A DNA stretch of 64,000 bases, taken from assembly GCF_009720675.1 (NCBI RefSeq), contig NZ_WNJO01000004.1:1-64000 (forward strand). Reading direction: 5' to 3'. The position numbers and the translations under genes were made by a program. The DNA is from Secundilactobacillus folii (GTDB lineage Bacteria; Bacillota; Bacilli; Lactobacillales; Lactobacillaceae). Below, piece after piece: positions 7,455-15,951 of this stretch. Every line of letters begins with the position of its first letter. Within the stretch, counting starts at the first letter, position 1. Under the pieces are notes generated by a model. That model worked only from the letters and a program-made list of their open reading frames with translations. It did not search any database and had not been told where the DNA came from.

Positions 7455-8111
7455 ATGGCTGAACTTATTTTTGATATTCAAGAACTAAATTATGTGGTTG
7501 GAGATCACCAGATTCTGCACAGTATGACCACTCAAATTGAAAAGGGGGCTAACCTGACCATTGAGGGACCATCTGGTTCAGGGAAGAGTACCTTTTTAAG
7601 ACTATTGGCAACGTTATTAACACCCACGTCTGGGACGATTCTCTTCGAGGGTCGAAACCAGTTGGAATACCCGAAAATCAAGTATCGTCAGCAGGTTTCC
7701 TACTGCTTTCAACAGCCAACCCTTTTTGGAGAAACTGTTCGGGACAATTTAAAGTTTCCGTTCGAGATTCGCAATGCTGCATTTGACGAACAAAAGGTTT
7801 TAACATCACTAGAATCTGTTGAACTGAGTGCAGACATGATCGACCAGCAGATCACGAAGTTATCTGGCGGGGAAAAGCAGCGCGTGGCCCTCGTTCGCAA
7901 CCTCCTTTTTACGCCTAAAGTGTTGTTACTCGACGAGATTTCAGCTGGCTTAGATGCGGATACAAAGGGCGTGGTTCACCGACTGATCCAATCCTATCGT
8001 GCTAGTGGGGTCACCGTGATCTCAGTGACCCATGATGAAACTGAAATTGCCGCAGCAGATGACCTGATTGAGATTCGTAATGGTCAATTGGGGGTGCCGA
8101 GCCATGAATAA
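7455..8111 (+). CDS. fetA: ABC transporter ATPase FetA (iron export)
   Basis: This is a 218-residue ABC ATPase with the Walker A motif GPSGSGKST at about 38-46, a CFQQ Q-loop, the signature LSGGEKQR, and the Walker B motif VLLLDEIS followed by the VTHD switch. Its partner overlaps it by 8 nt and belongs to the UPF0014 permease family, which identifies the pair as FetAB/YbbLM. In other bacteria FetAB exports iron and raises resistance to oxidative stress. The ATG at 7455 follows a GGGGGCGGG ribosome binding site. Confidence 0.88.
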   Translation: MAELIFDIQELNYVVGDHQILHSMTTQIEKGANLTIEGPSGSGKSTFLRLLATLLTPTSGTILFEGRNQLEYPKIKYRQQVSYCFQQPTLFGETVRDNLKFPFEIRNAAFDEQKVLTSLESVELSADMIDQQITKLSGGEKQRVALVRNLLFTPKVLLLDEISAGLDADTKGVVHRLIQSYRASGVTVISVTHDETEIAAADDLIEIRNGQLGVPSHE

Positions 8112-8865
8112 CAATCTGATTGTCAGTCCAACGGCGCTGGCCTTTGCGGTGGTGCTGGTCGTGATTGCCTTAGCCATTAATTTAAAGGAAAAGATCGGCC
8201 TCGAGCGTGACATGATCATTGGCGTTGTCAGAGCCATTATTCAGCTTACCATTGTTGGCTATGTGCTGACTTACATCATCAAATTTAATCGGGTTTGGCT
8301 AACGGCACTCATGGTGGCCATCATTATCTTTAATGCCGCTCAGAACGCAAAGGGGCGCGCGGATGGTATCCCACACGCCTTCTTGATTAGTTTACTGGCG
8401 ATCGCCACGTCGACACTAGTCACGATTGCCCTGCTGATTTTTGCTGGGGCGGTCAAATTTGTGCCCAGTCAAATCGTGCCGGTATCTGGGATGATCGCTA
8501 GCAATGCCATGGTAGCGATTGGGTTATCCTACCGCAGTATGAATACTAGTTTTCATGATCAACGCCAAGGGGTTTTAGAACGATTGGCACTCGGGGCGAC
8601 TCTAAAGCAAAGCTCAGCCCACATCGTGCAAATGGCGGTTCGAACCGGGATGGCGCCAACAATCGACTCGGCCAAAACGGTCGGTATTGTGAGTTTACCT
8701 GGAATGATGTCTGGTCTAATTTTTGCTGGCGTTGATCCAACCAAGGCCATCATGTACCAGATCATGGTCACGTTTATGCTGTTAGCGGCCACTAGTATTG
8801 GCAGCGTGATTGCGTGCTACCTTGCTTATCCACGGTTTTATAATGCGGATATGCAGTTGCGCTAG
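8104..8865 (+). CDS. fetB: ABC transporter permease FetB (UPF0014)
   Basis: This 253-residue integral membrane protein of the UPF0014/FetB family has about six or seven helices. Diagnostic stretches are the RAIIQLTIVGYVL helix, the GMIASNAMVAIGL segment, and the cytoplasmic coupling region RMALGA-like ERLALGATLKQS followed by SLPGMMSGLIFAG. The ATG at 8104 overlaps the end of fetA by 8 nt, giving coupled translation. The reading frame extends upstream inside fetA, but those residues do not belong to the family. A strong terminator closes the operon. Confidence 0.9.
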   Translation: MNNNLIVSPTALAFAVVLVVIALAINLKEKIGLERDMIIGVVRAIIQLTIVGYVLTYIIKFNRVWLTALMVAIIIFNAAQNAKGRADGIPHAFLISLLAIATSTLVTIALLIFAGAVKFVPSQIVPVSGMIASNAMVAIGLSYRSMNTSFHDQRQGVLERLALGATLKQSSAHIVQMAVRTGMAPTIDSAKTVGIVSLPGMMSGLIFAGVDPTKAIMYQIMVTFMLLAATSIGSVIACYLAYPRFYNADMQLR

Positions 8866-8905
8866 AGAGGGATCTATATTTTTTAAAATTCAGTTGTAGA
8901 CAGAT

Positions 8906-8938
8906 AAAGAGCTTGGCTCATTTCGAACCAAGCTCTTT
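8906..8938 (+). terminator. Terminator of fetAB
   Basis: AAAGAGCTTGG (8906-8916) pairs perfectly with CCAAGCTCTTT (8928-8938) around an 11-nt loop. Short A and T tracts flank the stem. Confidence 0.85.
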
Positions 8939-9019
8939 AAATTGTCTCATCCAGTGTTGTCTGTCAATAAGGCCAACAGGTTAAAGGCTTTAACCCGTTA
9001 CTATGTCAGAATTTGTTAA

Positions 9020-9988
9020 TTAATTTTCGACTGGTACCCCAGCGTACAGCCGATCCATAATTGTTGCTACGGATTCAATCTTATTGATCTGTGAGATTCC
9101 CAAGCCAAACGAAGCATATCCCTGTGTTAGATCTCCGACCAGCATGCCTAAGCGCATCCCATCAAAAGCGTTGCTGGCTTTATAGATCTCCTCGCGGCTG
9201 GCACTGTCATTATCCATCTGAACCAGCTTATTTGGCAATTCACCTGGAAGGGAACGGTAATAAGCAGGTTCAGTGCGGTACATCACCAGATCATCTGCGT
9301 CTTCATCTAATGCTTGCTGCTTAATATTATCAGCCATTCGACTCTCTTCAGACATCATAAAGGCTGTACCAACGTAGAGGCCTTCTGCACCCAAATCAAA
9401 GACCGCCTTTGCGGTTCGAGCATCCACAATGCCACCTGCTGCCATCACTGGGACGTCTCCAGCTGCATCGACGATCATTGGGGTGACAGATAAGGTACCA
9501 ATAACTTTATCAGGTACGGTCCCACCCTCGTCAAAGCCGGTGGCAACAATGATATCAGCACCAGCAGCCACAGCACGCTTAGTGATTTCTACCGATGGAT
9601 TGAGTGGTCGGTAGACGATCGTGATGCCAGCGGCCTTGAGCTTATCAAATGCGGCTTGCGTGAAGTCACCTGCAGCGACTGCAACAGGCACTTTTTCGTC
9701 GATCATGACTTGCAGGGTTGGTTCAAAGAAGTCGTCGTCAATTGCTAGAATGTTGAGGCCAAATGGTTTGTTGGTCAGTGCCTTTACCTTTTGAATTTCA
9801 GCCCGTGTGCGATCCATGGTAACGTCAATCGAACGGGTCATTTCGGTTTGACCAGCATTAAAGCCTAAAGTTCCCAGTCCACCAGCATTACTTGCTGCGG
9901 CGACTAGCTTATCATCGGTCAACCAGAATAGTGGCGCCTGAATGATTGGCTTTTCAACTTTCAAAATTTCGGCAACTCGATTAGTCAT
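9020..9988 (-). CDS. Nitronate monooxygenase / FabK-like flavin oxidoreductase
   Basis: This is a 322-residue TIM-barrel flavoprotein. PIIQAPLFWLTDDKLVAAAS at residues 14-33, ASNAGGLGTLG, the phosphate-binding VMAAGGIVDARTA and the ALGAEGLYVGTAF-like segment are typical of the nitronate monooxygenase/2-nitropropane dioxygenase and FabK group. It may oxidise nitronates or act as an FMN-dependent reductase; sequence alone does not decide. The ATG follows GGAG at 11 nt. A divergent LysR-type gene starts 138 bp away and is the obvious candidate regulator. Confidence 0.82.
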   Translation of the reverse strand: MTNRVAEILKVEKPIIQAPLFWLTDDKLVAAASNAGGLGTLGFNAGQTEMTRSIDVTMDRTRAEIQKVKALTNKPFGLNILAIDDDFFEPTLQVMIDEKVPVAVAAGDFTQAAFDKLKAAGITIVYRPLNPSVEITKRAVAAGADIIVATGFDEGGTVPDKVIGTLSVTPMIVDAAGDVPVMAAGGIVDARTAKAVFDLGAEGLYVGTAFMMSEESRMADNIKQQALDEDADDLVMYRTEPAYYRSLPGELPNKLVQMDNDSASREEIYKASNAFDGMRLGMLVGDLTQGYASFGLGISQINKIESVATIMDRLYAGVPVEN

Positions 9989-10125
9989 AATTATTCACTC
10001 CAGTTATAGTTTAGTTACATTTAAATTGATTCATGTGCTATTATATTGTCATGTGTACATTATCTCCAATAACAAATACAATGTGAATTATTACTATTTA
10101 GATATAATTTTTAAAGGAGCCAAAC

Positions 10126-11049
10126 ATGAGTACTAATCGGACGCTACTGCACATTTTAAAAACGGTGGATTATTCACAAACTATCTCGGATATCGCTAAT
10201 CGACTTTATTTAAGCCAGCCCTACATCAGCAAGCTTTTAAAGGAGACTGAAAGTCGCCACCATGTGGTGATGGTGAAACGCAGTAAGCCAATTGAATTGA
10301 CGGAAGCAGGACGAACCATGATTCACGGGTTACAGTCAATCGTTGATGAAGAAGACCGGCTGAATGAAAATCTGACTGCAGTTGCCAATCCTGTGAAGCA
10401 ACCCATTAAAATTGGGGTGACCGACCCCTTTATCAGTGGGACAATCAGCGAAGCGATGACGGATTATTACGTTAGCCACGATGAACAGCGGTTCAGTATC
10501 CGAATGCTGACGGATCTCAATGACCATCAGGAAACCATGAACAACACGGATATTTTAATTGGCAGGCGATTGACTGGTAGCCAATTTGAAAAATTGGACG
10601 TTCCAAACCGACAACTTAGTCTGTTTGTTACTAACCATTGCCGTGGGTATCAACCCGAACAGCTCTATCAGAAATTCAGTCCTGATATGATGGCAAATTT
10701 GGACCTGTCGACTTATGTGGGCCTGGCAGGGTGTAACGCATTCGAGTGCTATGTTGATTTGAGTTTTAGAAAAGAAAACATTGATTTAATTCGAGCCATC
10801 ACCGTTCCAACCGCTGCAGATGCTTTGCGGACGGTTGACCGGTTACCGAAAGCAACGACGATCACAACGTTAACGACTGCTAAGCAAGTATTTCCTGAAC
10901 TGGACTTTAATTTGATCCCACTGCCAGCTAGTTTTATCAGCTTGGAAACGAGCATTAACTATCGTCAAAATGCAAGTGCCAACGTGATCGACACGGCAGC
11001 GTATTTGCAGCGAGCCCTGGTGCATTTGGATGCCAAAGTGACGGTTTGA
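10126..11049 (+). CDS. LysR-family transcriptional regulator
   Basis: This is a 307-residue regulator. Its N-terminal helix-turn-helix (residues 15-60, ISDIANRLYLSQPYISKLLKE) matches the LysR type with the usual winged-helix start, followed by a periplasmic-binding-like effector domain from about residue 90. AAAGGAG precedes the ATG. It is divergent from the flavin oxidoreductase at 9020-9988 across 137 AT-rich bases, the classic arrangement of a LysR regulator and its target. The effector is unknown. The HTH is slightly degenerate compared with canonical LysR, so confidence in the family is good but not complete. Confidence 0.8.
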   Translation: MSTNRTLLHILKTVDYSQTISDIANRLYLSQPYISKLLKETESRHHVVMVKRSKPIELTEAGRTMIHGLQSIVDEEDRLNENLTAVANPVKQPIKIGVTDPFISGTISEAMTDYYVSHDEQRFSIRMLTDLNDHQETMNNTDILIGRRLTGSQFEKLDVPNRQLSLFVTNHCRGYQPEQLYQKFSPDMMANLDLSTYVGLAGCNAFECYVDLSFRKENIDLIRAITVPTAADALRTVDRLPKATTITTLTTAKQVFPELDFNLIPLPASFISLETSINYRQNASANVIDTAAYLQRALVHLDAKVTV

Positions 11050-11173
11050 ATTCCCAGAAATCTCAATCATTGGCGTAGTAAAGTGTCATTGGTTGAAACC
11101 TTTAGGGCTTTGAAAGCGTCATTACGCAAAAGACTAATCCTCTAATTTTAGGTTGTCAGAAGGGAGAATGATA

Positions 11174-11824
11174 GTGTCCCAAAAAGTTAAACTAACTTTT
11201 CAGTCTCCAGAGATCCAGTATCTTTGTCGTCAAGACAAGCACCTTGCAAAAGTGATTCACATGATCGGGCCAATTGAGTACGAGATCCAGCAAAACGGCT
11301 ATGGCTTTTTGGTTGGCGAGATCATGGGTCAAATGGTGTCAAATAAAGTCGCCGCTATCTTCGTCCAACGGCTAAAGGCTAAGTGTGATCAAAGCATTAC
11401 ACCTGAACGAATTGAAACGCTATCAGACAAAGAGCTGCGTGACATTGGCATTTCCAATTCAAAAGTTAGCTATATTCGCAACGTGACGAAGGCTTTTAAC
11501 GATGGTGAGATTTTAGCGACGAACTTTGAAAATAAAACTGATCAGGAAATTTTGGCTACCTTAACGTCTGTCAAAGGTATTGGCAACTGGTCGGCTAAAA
11601 TGTACCTCATCTTTGTGCTAAATCGTCCCAATGTTTTGCCATATGAAGACTTGGCGTTTCTTCAGGGCTACGGTTGGATGTGGAATACTGACGATTATAG
11701 AAAACAGTCAGTCAGCAAAAGGTGCAAAAAATGGTCGCCCTATGCTTCAATTGCAGCCCGGTATATGTATCAAGCGCTAGACCGAGGGTATACTAAAGAG
11801 AAGTTTCATTTATTTAAAAAATAG
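11174..11824 (+). CDS. DNA-3-methyladenine glycosylase, HhH-GPD (AlkA-like)
   Basis: This is a 216-residue base-excision repair glycosylase of the helix-hairpin-helix GPD superfamily. The hairpin-helix motif is LTSVKGIGNWSAKMYLIF near residue 135, and the catalytic aspartate lies in LPYEDLAFLQG about 20 residues later. QMVSNKVAAIFVQRL near residue 50 matches the family core QxIS motif region. It should excise alkylated purines. I place the start at GTG 11174 because GAAGGGAG ends 7 nt before it. An ATG at 11168 and a TTG at 11153 are in frame but poorly spaced from that site. Confidence 0.85.
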   Translation: MSQKVKLTFQSPEIQYLCRQDKHLAKVIHMIGPIEYEIQQNGYGFLVGEIMGQMVSNKVAAIFVQRLKAKCDQSITPERIETLSDKELRDIGISNSKVSYIRNVTKAFNDGEILATNFENKTDQEILATLTSVKGIGNWSAKMYLIFVLNRPNVLPYEDLAFLQGYGWMWNTDDYRKQSVSKRCKKWSPYASIAARYMYQALDRGYTKEKFHLFKK

Positions 11825-12135
11825 GGCATGGTATTTTCGTAAAATAGACACGGAATTTGGTAATTAGGCTCAGTTTGCTTTTTTTTTAGTAGTCGGATTC
11901 AGATATTATTGACTTGTGGGGTGGGGTTGCCAATTGCAGGTTTTCTGAGGGAGTTTGGACAAGCACTTAAAGGAGTGGTTTTTAAGACTGACTAAACTGC
12001 GGCACATACTAATTAAATTGACAGTAAGCAGTAGGGCTCGTCATTTCTAACAATTTTGTGCTATTCTGAAAATAATCCGGGTAATTGCAGGCGATACCTG
12101 AACCAACATTGCCGTTGAAATGGAAAGGAATAATC
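11825..12135. other. Gene-free interval before the amidotransferase
   Basis: The 311 bases contain a nine-T tract at about 11880-11888 and a TTGACA at about 12017, but no well-spaced -10 element, no convincing ORF and no clear terminator stem. I see nothing else in it. Confidence 0.5.
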
Positions 12136-12810
12136 ATGAGAATTAACGTACTTCAACATACACCGAGCGAAGGTCCTGGTAGCATTGCAGACTGGGCTGC
12201 AGAGCGCGGTCATGATCTTTACATCTACCATCCCTACCAATTTAACGGTATCTTGCCAACTGCGGATGAAACTGATCTGCTGGTTGTACTGGGCGGACCA
12301 ATTAGTCCGAATGACGATCTTGACTGGATCAAAGCAGAACGAGAATTGATTGCACAACTACTTAAAGCACATAAACCGATTTTTGGGGCCTGCTACGGTG
12401 CACAACAAATCGCTAAAACGCTAGGGTATCAAGTCGGGAAAGCCCCGCATAAAGAAGTTGGCTGGGCGCCAGTTTACCGTCAAAGCGATGTGATTCCTAA
12501 CTTACCGGAGCAATTAACAGCGTTACACTGGCATGAAGAAATGTTCGAAGTTCCCAAGCAAGCTCAGTTGCTGTTTACCAGTGACTTAGTTCATAATCAA
12601 GGCTTTTTGCTGGGCAATAACGTGATCGGTCTACAATTTCACTTGGAGCCGAAGTTATTAAATGTCCGCACAATGACCATTAACGATGGGGCTTATGCGT
12701 TGACTAACAATGCGTTGCACCAAACCCCAGAAGAAATTAGAAATTTACCAGTGCCAAAGGAAAACCGTGAGATGATCTACCAGATGTTTGACTATATCAC
12801 TAAAGCTTAG
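12136..12810 (+). CDS. Class I glutamine amidotransferase-like protein
   Basis: This is a 224-residue stand-alone GATase1 domain of the GMP-synthase-like (YfeJ/PuuD-related) group. The nucleophile elbow GACYGAQQIAK carries the catalytic cysteine near residue 95. The catalytic His and Glu are in QFHLEPK near residue 177. LVVLGGPISPNDD near residue 57 forms the oxyanion strand. No synthetase domain or partner is encoded nearby, so the substrate of the released ammonia is unknown. GGAAAGGAA precedes the ATG at 12136; the frame extends 51 nt upstream without a ribosome binding site. A large terminator follows. Confidence 0.85.
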   Translation: MRINVLQHTPSEGPGSIADWAAERGHDLYIYHPYQFNGILPTADETDLLVVLGGPISPNDDLDWIKAERELIAQLLKAHKPIFGACYGAQQIAKTLGYQVGKAPHKEVGWAPVYRQSDVIPNLPEQLTALHWHEEMFEVPKQAQLLFTSDLVHNQGFLLGNNVIGLQFHLEPKLLNVRTMTINDGAYALTNNALHQTPEEIRNLPVPKENREMIYQMFDYITKA

Positions 12811-12911
12811 CGGAAATCAGAATTATATGTCATCATTATAGTAGGAACGGGCTGATGAACTGGTTTAATTCGTCCGTTTGTTGGTCGTTTAATGGTTAAT
12901 CATTTAAGTTG

Positions 12912-12961
12912 CGTTAAAGAAGCGTACCTCACGAGTGGGTACGGCTTCTTTAACGTTTTTT
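12912..12961 (+). terminator. Terminator of the amidotransferase gene
   Basis: CGTTAAAGAAGCGTACC pairs with the complementary strand ending at 12955, with one bulged G. Six T residues follow at 12956-12961. The stem is long and the loop small, so it may serve both strands. Confidence 0.85.
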
Positions 12962-13026
12962 GTCTTTTATTAGAAAGTCTATTGAGAAAAAGTCGTTAGT
13001 TAATTAAAGAGACTTTTGTCACGGCC

Positions 13027-14790
13027 TCATTTTGAGAATTTTAAAATGCGACGATTGCCAAATTGTTTTATTAACAAGAAGAACAATAACAAGCCCCAAA
13101 AGATACCGGTCGAGAAGCTTAATGCAGCGGTGAAAAACGTCGGGCGGTACGTTAATCGAAAGACGTTAACCCCTTTATTTAGGTGAATGATAGGTTGCTT
13201 CAAGGGGTTAAATTTAATCTTAGTCTTCGGTACTTGGTGGTTATTCAAAAATAGGCTAGAACGTCGGTACATGACCAGTGGCAGAATTTGATATTTTGCC
13301 TTCTTCATTTTGAATTTGACTAAGAGATTTCCCTTGGATGTGACCCTTTTAGTGAAGTGGCTATTGTCCACCTTGACTAGGTCCCAATACAAAGGATAAG
13401 CAAATCGAAGACTCTTTCCTGGGTGAGACGGAGTTAGCGAGTTAGTTGTGGGAAGATAATCTACGGAATTCTTCTTAATAGTAGTTAATCCTGCTTGGAG
13501 GTTTTGACTATTGAAAGCTTTCTTGATCGCGGCGTTATTAGCAAATTTCGTTACATTGTGTGAGTAGGACAGCACAGTATGCTCATTCCATGCCATGCTT
13601 TGTGTATTTACAAGGTAAGCGGCAACGCCAAGGTTAGCAAAACTGATGGCCAGTGCGATCGAATAAAAGGACTTTTTGAAATGAACATGGTTGTAATTTA
13701 AGCCAACCAAGATTGGGGTTAACAGCTCAGGAAGCACGTTTAGTCTCCTTGGAAATTGAAGTAAGACCTGTAGTGCGGGTAGATGATGACTAACCCAAGT
13801 CCAAGGAAAAATTGGCGAGGCAACTACGATAAAAACGACAATTGTTACTACAACGGATTTCGCTAATATGGAAGTTTGCTTCCAGTTCAGTATGCTGATT
13901 ATTAATTGAGTGGTAATAAGTACCCAAAAAACGATACCGTGAGTGAACGCAAAATTAATGGTATTAGGTAATGAAAGGTTGAAAGTTGAGGTATAGTCTG
14001 CCATGTTGGCGTATGGCCACGGGGTTAAAAGGGTATTGGCAGGCATAATTTCCAACATAACACCCCAAACATTACCGGTTAGCAGAATAGTTTCAATGAC
14101 TGCTAAAAGGCCATAACTTAGGCTTTTCTTGGTGTTTTTCTTTTGAAATAGGACCCCTATGATGATGGGCACGAGGGCAATTGTTGTGATGATTGCACTA
14201 AGGATATGCGTTTGAATTAAAATGGCCATGGGTATCGCTAATGCTAAGCTGTTTTTCCAGTTGATTTTTTGGTTGAAGAACGTGAAGGCACCTGCGAAGA
14301 CGTACGGCATGAGTGCCGCTCCCCAACCAGTAAATTGTTGCGCTGTAATCCAAACAATGACGGCAGGACTGGTTGCGTACAGTGTAGCGGCTACGAGTTG
14401 TAGAAGCCTATTGAACTTTAGTTGTCGGCCAATCACCATCATGCCAAAAAACGCGACAACCATGAGCATGGCGCTCGACAGGACTTCATAGTGAAACCAT
14501 GATCCAGCCATTAGCAACAGTGCGCCCTGAAGGTAAGCCATAACCGCACCATAGAGTGCATTAACAATTCGCCCCGTTTCATCGAAGCCAAAGTTCATCA
14601 AAAAGTAATTGTAATGACCGGTCTTAATTTGAGCCATCGTGTCGTAGAATCGATTGAAATGAAATATAGAATCGACGCCTAAAATCACACTGTGGGTATG
14701 AACTTGTGGCCAAAGCGTTATACAGATGACAATCGCCAGTACCACCACTGTTTCAATGAGAAATCTAAAATTTGACTTTGAAAGTGTCAA
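13027..14790 (-). CDS. Large polytopic membrane protein, YfhO/GT-C-like
   Basis: This 587-residue protein has about 11-12 hydrophobic helices over residues 10-430, an extracytoplasmic-like C-terminal domain (about 430-555) and a final helix. The N-terminal loop after helix 1, with GVDSIFHFNRFYDTMAQIKTG, resembles the first loop of PTPS-related, YfhO-like and GT-C membrane glycosyltransferase-like proteins, which use lipid-linked sugars. I cannot assign a donor or acceptor. The start is TTG at 14790 behind GGAGGAAT. Its first bases overlap the stop of the 161-residue gene upstream (TTGA), so the two are translated together. Confidence 0.65.
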   Translation of the reverse strand: MTLSKSNFRFLIETVVVLAIVICITLWPQVHTHSVILGVDSIFHFNRFYDTMAQIKTGHYNYFLMNFGFDETGRIVNALYGAVMAYLQGALLLMAGSWFHYEVLSSAMLMVVAFFGMMVIGRQLKFNRLLQLVAATLYATSPAVIVWITAQQFTGWGAALMPYVFAGAFTFFNQKINWKNSLALAIPMAILIQTHILSAIITTIALVPIIIGVLFQKKNTKKSLSYGLLAVIETILLTGNVWGVMLEIMPANTLLTPWPYANMADYTSTFNLSLPNTINFAFTHGIVFWVLITTQLIISILNWKQTSILAKSVVVTIVVFIVVASPIFPWTWVSHHLPALQVLLQFPRRLNVLPELLTPILVGLNYNHVHFKKSFYSIALAISFANLGVAAYLVNTQSMAWNEHTVLSYSHNVTKFANNAAIKKAFNSQNLQAGLTTIKKNSVDYLPTTNSLTPSHPGKSLRFAYPLYWDLVKVDNSHFTKRVTSKGNLLVKFKMKKAKYQILPLVMYRRSSLFLNNHQVPKTKIKFNPLKQPIIHLNKGVNVFRLTYRPTFFTAALSFSTGIFWGLLLFFLLIKQFGNRRILKFSK

Positions 14791-15272
14791 TTCAATTCCT
14801 CCCGTTTTTGAGCCGGAGTTGATGTTTTTTCTCTAGTGGTGAAGGAAAGAGAGAACCATAAAGGCCATAGAACGAGTAAAATTTGAGCTGGCTGAAAATG
14901 CCAAACTGGACGGAAAAGCCAAGCAAATATTCCAAAATATTGTTGCTGTGGTGTAAAAAGGTTACCATTTGCTAAGCTAAACGTGTTACCAATGACACGC
15001 TTATCCAGCCAAATGAACCACCAATAGTAGAAACAGTTAGGGTACAGTATGAGACCAATGATCAGATACAATACAAAAATTGTGGCCACCAACGGATTGT
15101 ACGGAATCAAAATCACGTGCCAACTGATCCAATGGTAAGTATTAACCCAAAACTGAGCAGTGAGTAGCAGAAATATCGGCACGCTTAGAAACTTTTTGAA
15201 TATATCCCAAGGTGATCGATTTATCCAAAAATATTTCAACCAAAGCACTCCAAATTCAGCAATAGTTTTCAT
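14787..15272 (-). CDS. Small membrane protein, partner of the YfhO-like gene
   Basis: This 161-residue protein has about three or four hydrophobic segments, rich in Trp, Tyr and Phe (for example CFYYWWFIWLDKRV), and a polar C-terminus. I do not recognise the family. GGGAGGATTATA precedes the ATG. It is first in a two-gene operon and overlaps the large membrane protein by 4 nt, which suggests a functional pair, perhaps an accessory subunit in envelope polysaccharide or lipid modification. Confidence 0.55.
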   Translation of the reverse strand: MKTIAEFGVLWLKYFWINRSPWDIFKKFLSVPIFLLLTAQFWVNTYHWISWHVILIPYNPLVATIFVLYLIIGLILYPNCFYYWWFIWLDKRVIGNTFSLANGNLFTPQQQYFGIFAWLFRPVWHFQPAQILLVLWPLWFSLSFTTREKTSTPAQKREELN

Positions 15273-15629
15273 TATAATCCTCCCAAGCCCATGACATGTG
15301 TGCTACATCTCTAAGGCTCTGTGGTATCTCAAGTGCATTAACAGCAGTTTCTGTCATTGTATTCCATAAAAGAAGTTTTTCCAATTTTTCGTCATGTATT
15401 AATTAGACTAAATAAGTATTTGATTGTGGCAACATTAAATAGAAGTTATTAACCACACAAATGCAGGCTTATAATTCTGGCCTGAAGATCATAGAGGACA
15501 CTTGTAAAAAAACGTCTAAAGTTAAAAATACCATTTAAGGTAAATTTTAAAAATTAATTTTGTAAATTGTGCATGAATGAGCTAAATGATTAGAAAAGAA
15601 TCGCAATATCTGCTCAGTTGTATGCCTAT

Positions 15630-15647
15630 CATGAAGCGATTTTCATG
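15630..15647. promoter_or_regulatory. Inverted repeat CATGAA-N6-TTCATG
   Basis: CATGAA (15630-15635) and TTCATG (15642-15647) are perfect inverted arms around GCGATT, about 300 bp before the ADH start. The symmetry and spacing suit a dimeric regulator, but no family is recognised. Confidence 0.3.
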
Positions 15648-15746
15648 CTATATTTCATAGGATGAGACGGAAATTGCGGTCTGTTTACTATGTGAGAAAA
15701 ATAACAATCACTAAGAATCTAACCAAAATTTAATTATTTATTTTAC

Positions 15747-15760
15747 TGAAACCGCTTTAT
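15747..15760. promoter_or_regulatory. Candidate cre (CcpA) site upstream of ADH
   Basis: TGAAACCGCTTTAT matches the cre pattern TGWNANCGNTNWCA except at its last two bases. It lies 192 nt before the dehydrogenase operon. Catabolite control is plausible for alcohol and aldehyde genes, but the match is partial. Confidence 0.3.
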
Positions 15761-15951
15761 TTCTGCGTCAAAATGGTCTATAACAGAGTTGTTGAATGAA
15801 TGAGAAGTAATTCACAAGTAATCAGATTGTTTCGGTGTTCTCATAATCGCCAACTAATGGAGGTTAAGCCCATAATTACTTGCCAATTAGTTTTCAGGTT
15901 GATTTTCAACAGATGTTAATTGGTTAATTAATTTTATGGAGATGACATGTT

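Larger units (their letters stand above)
15273..15951. other. 679-bp gene-free leader before the alcohol dehydrogenase
   Basis: No ORF worth calling is present on either strand. The interval is AT-rich and holds an 18-bp inverted repeat at 15630-15647, a partial cre match at 15747-15760, and repeated TTAATT stretches close to the ADH start. The length is unusual next to two genes that look highly expressed, so it may contain several promoters or an untranslated leader. Confidence 0.6.

Noticed and set aside
10040-10060. ATGT-GT-ACAT near 10050 as a LysR box
   Set aside because: The arms are only four bases and the site does not show a clear T-N11-A LysR pattern.
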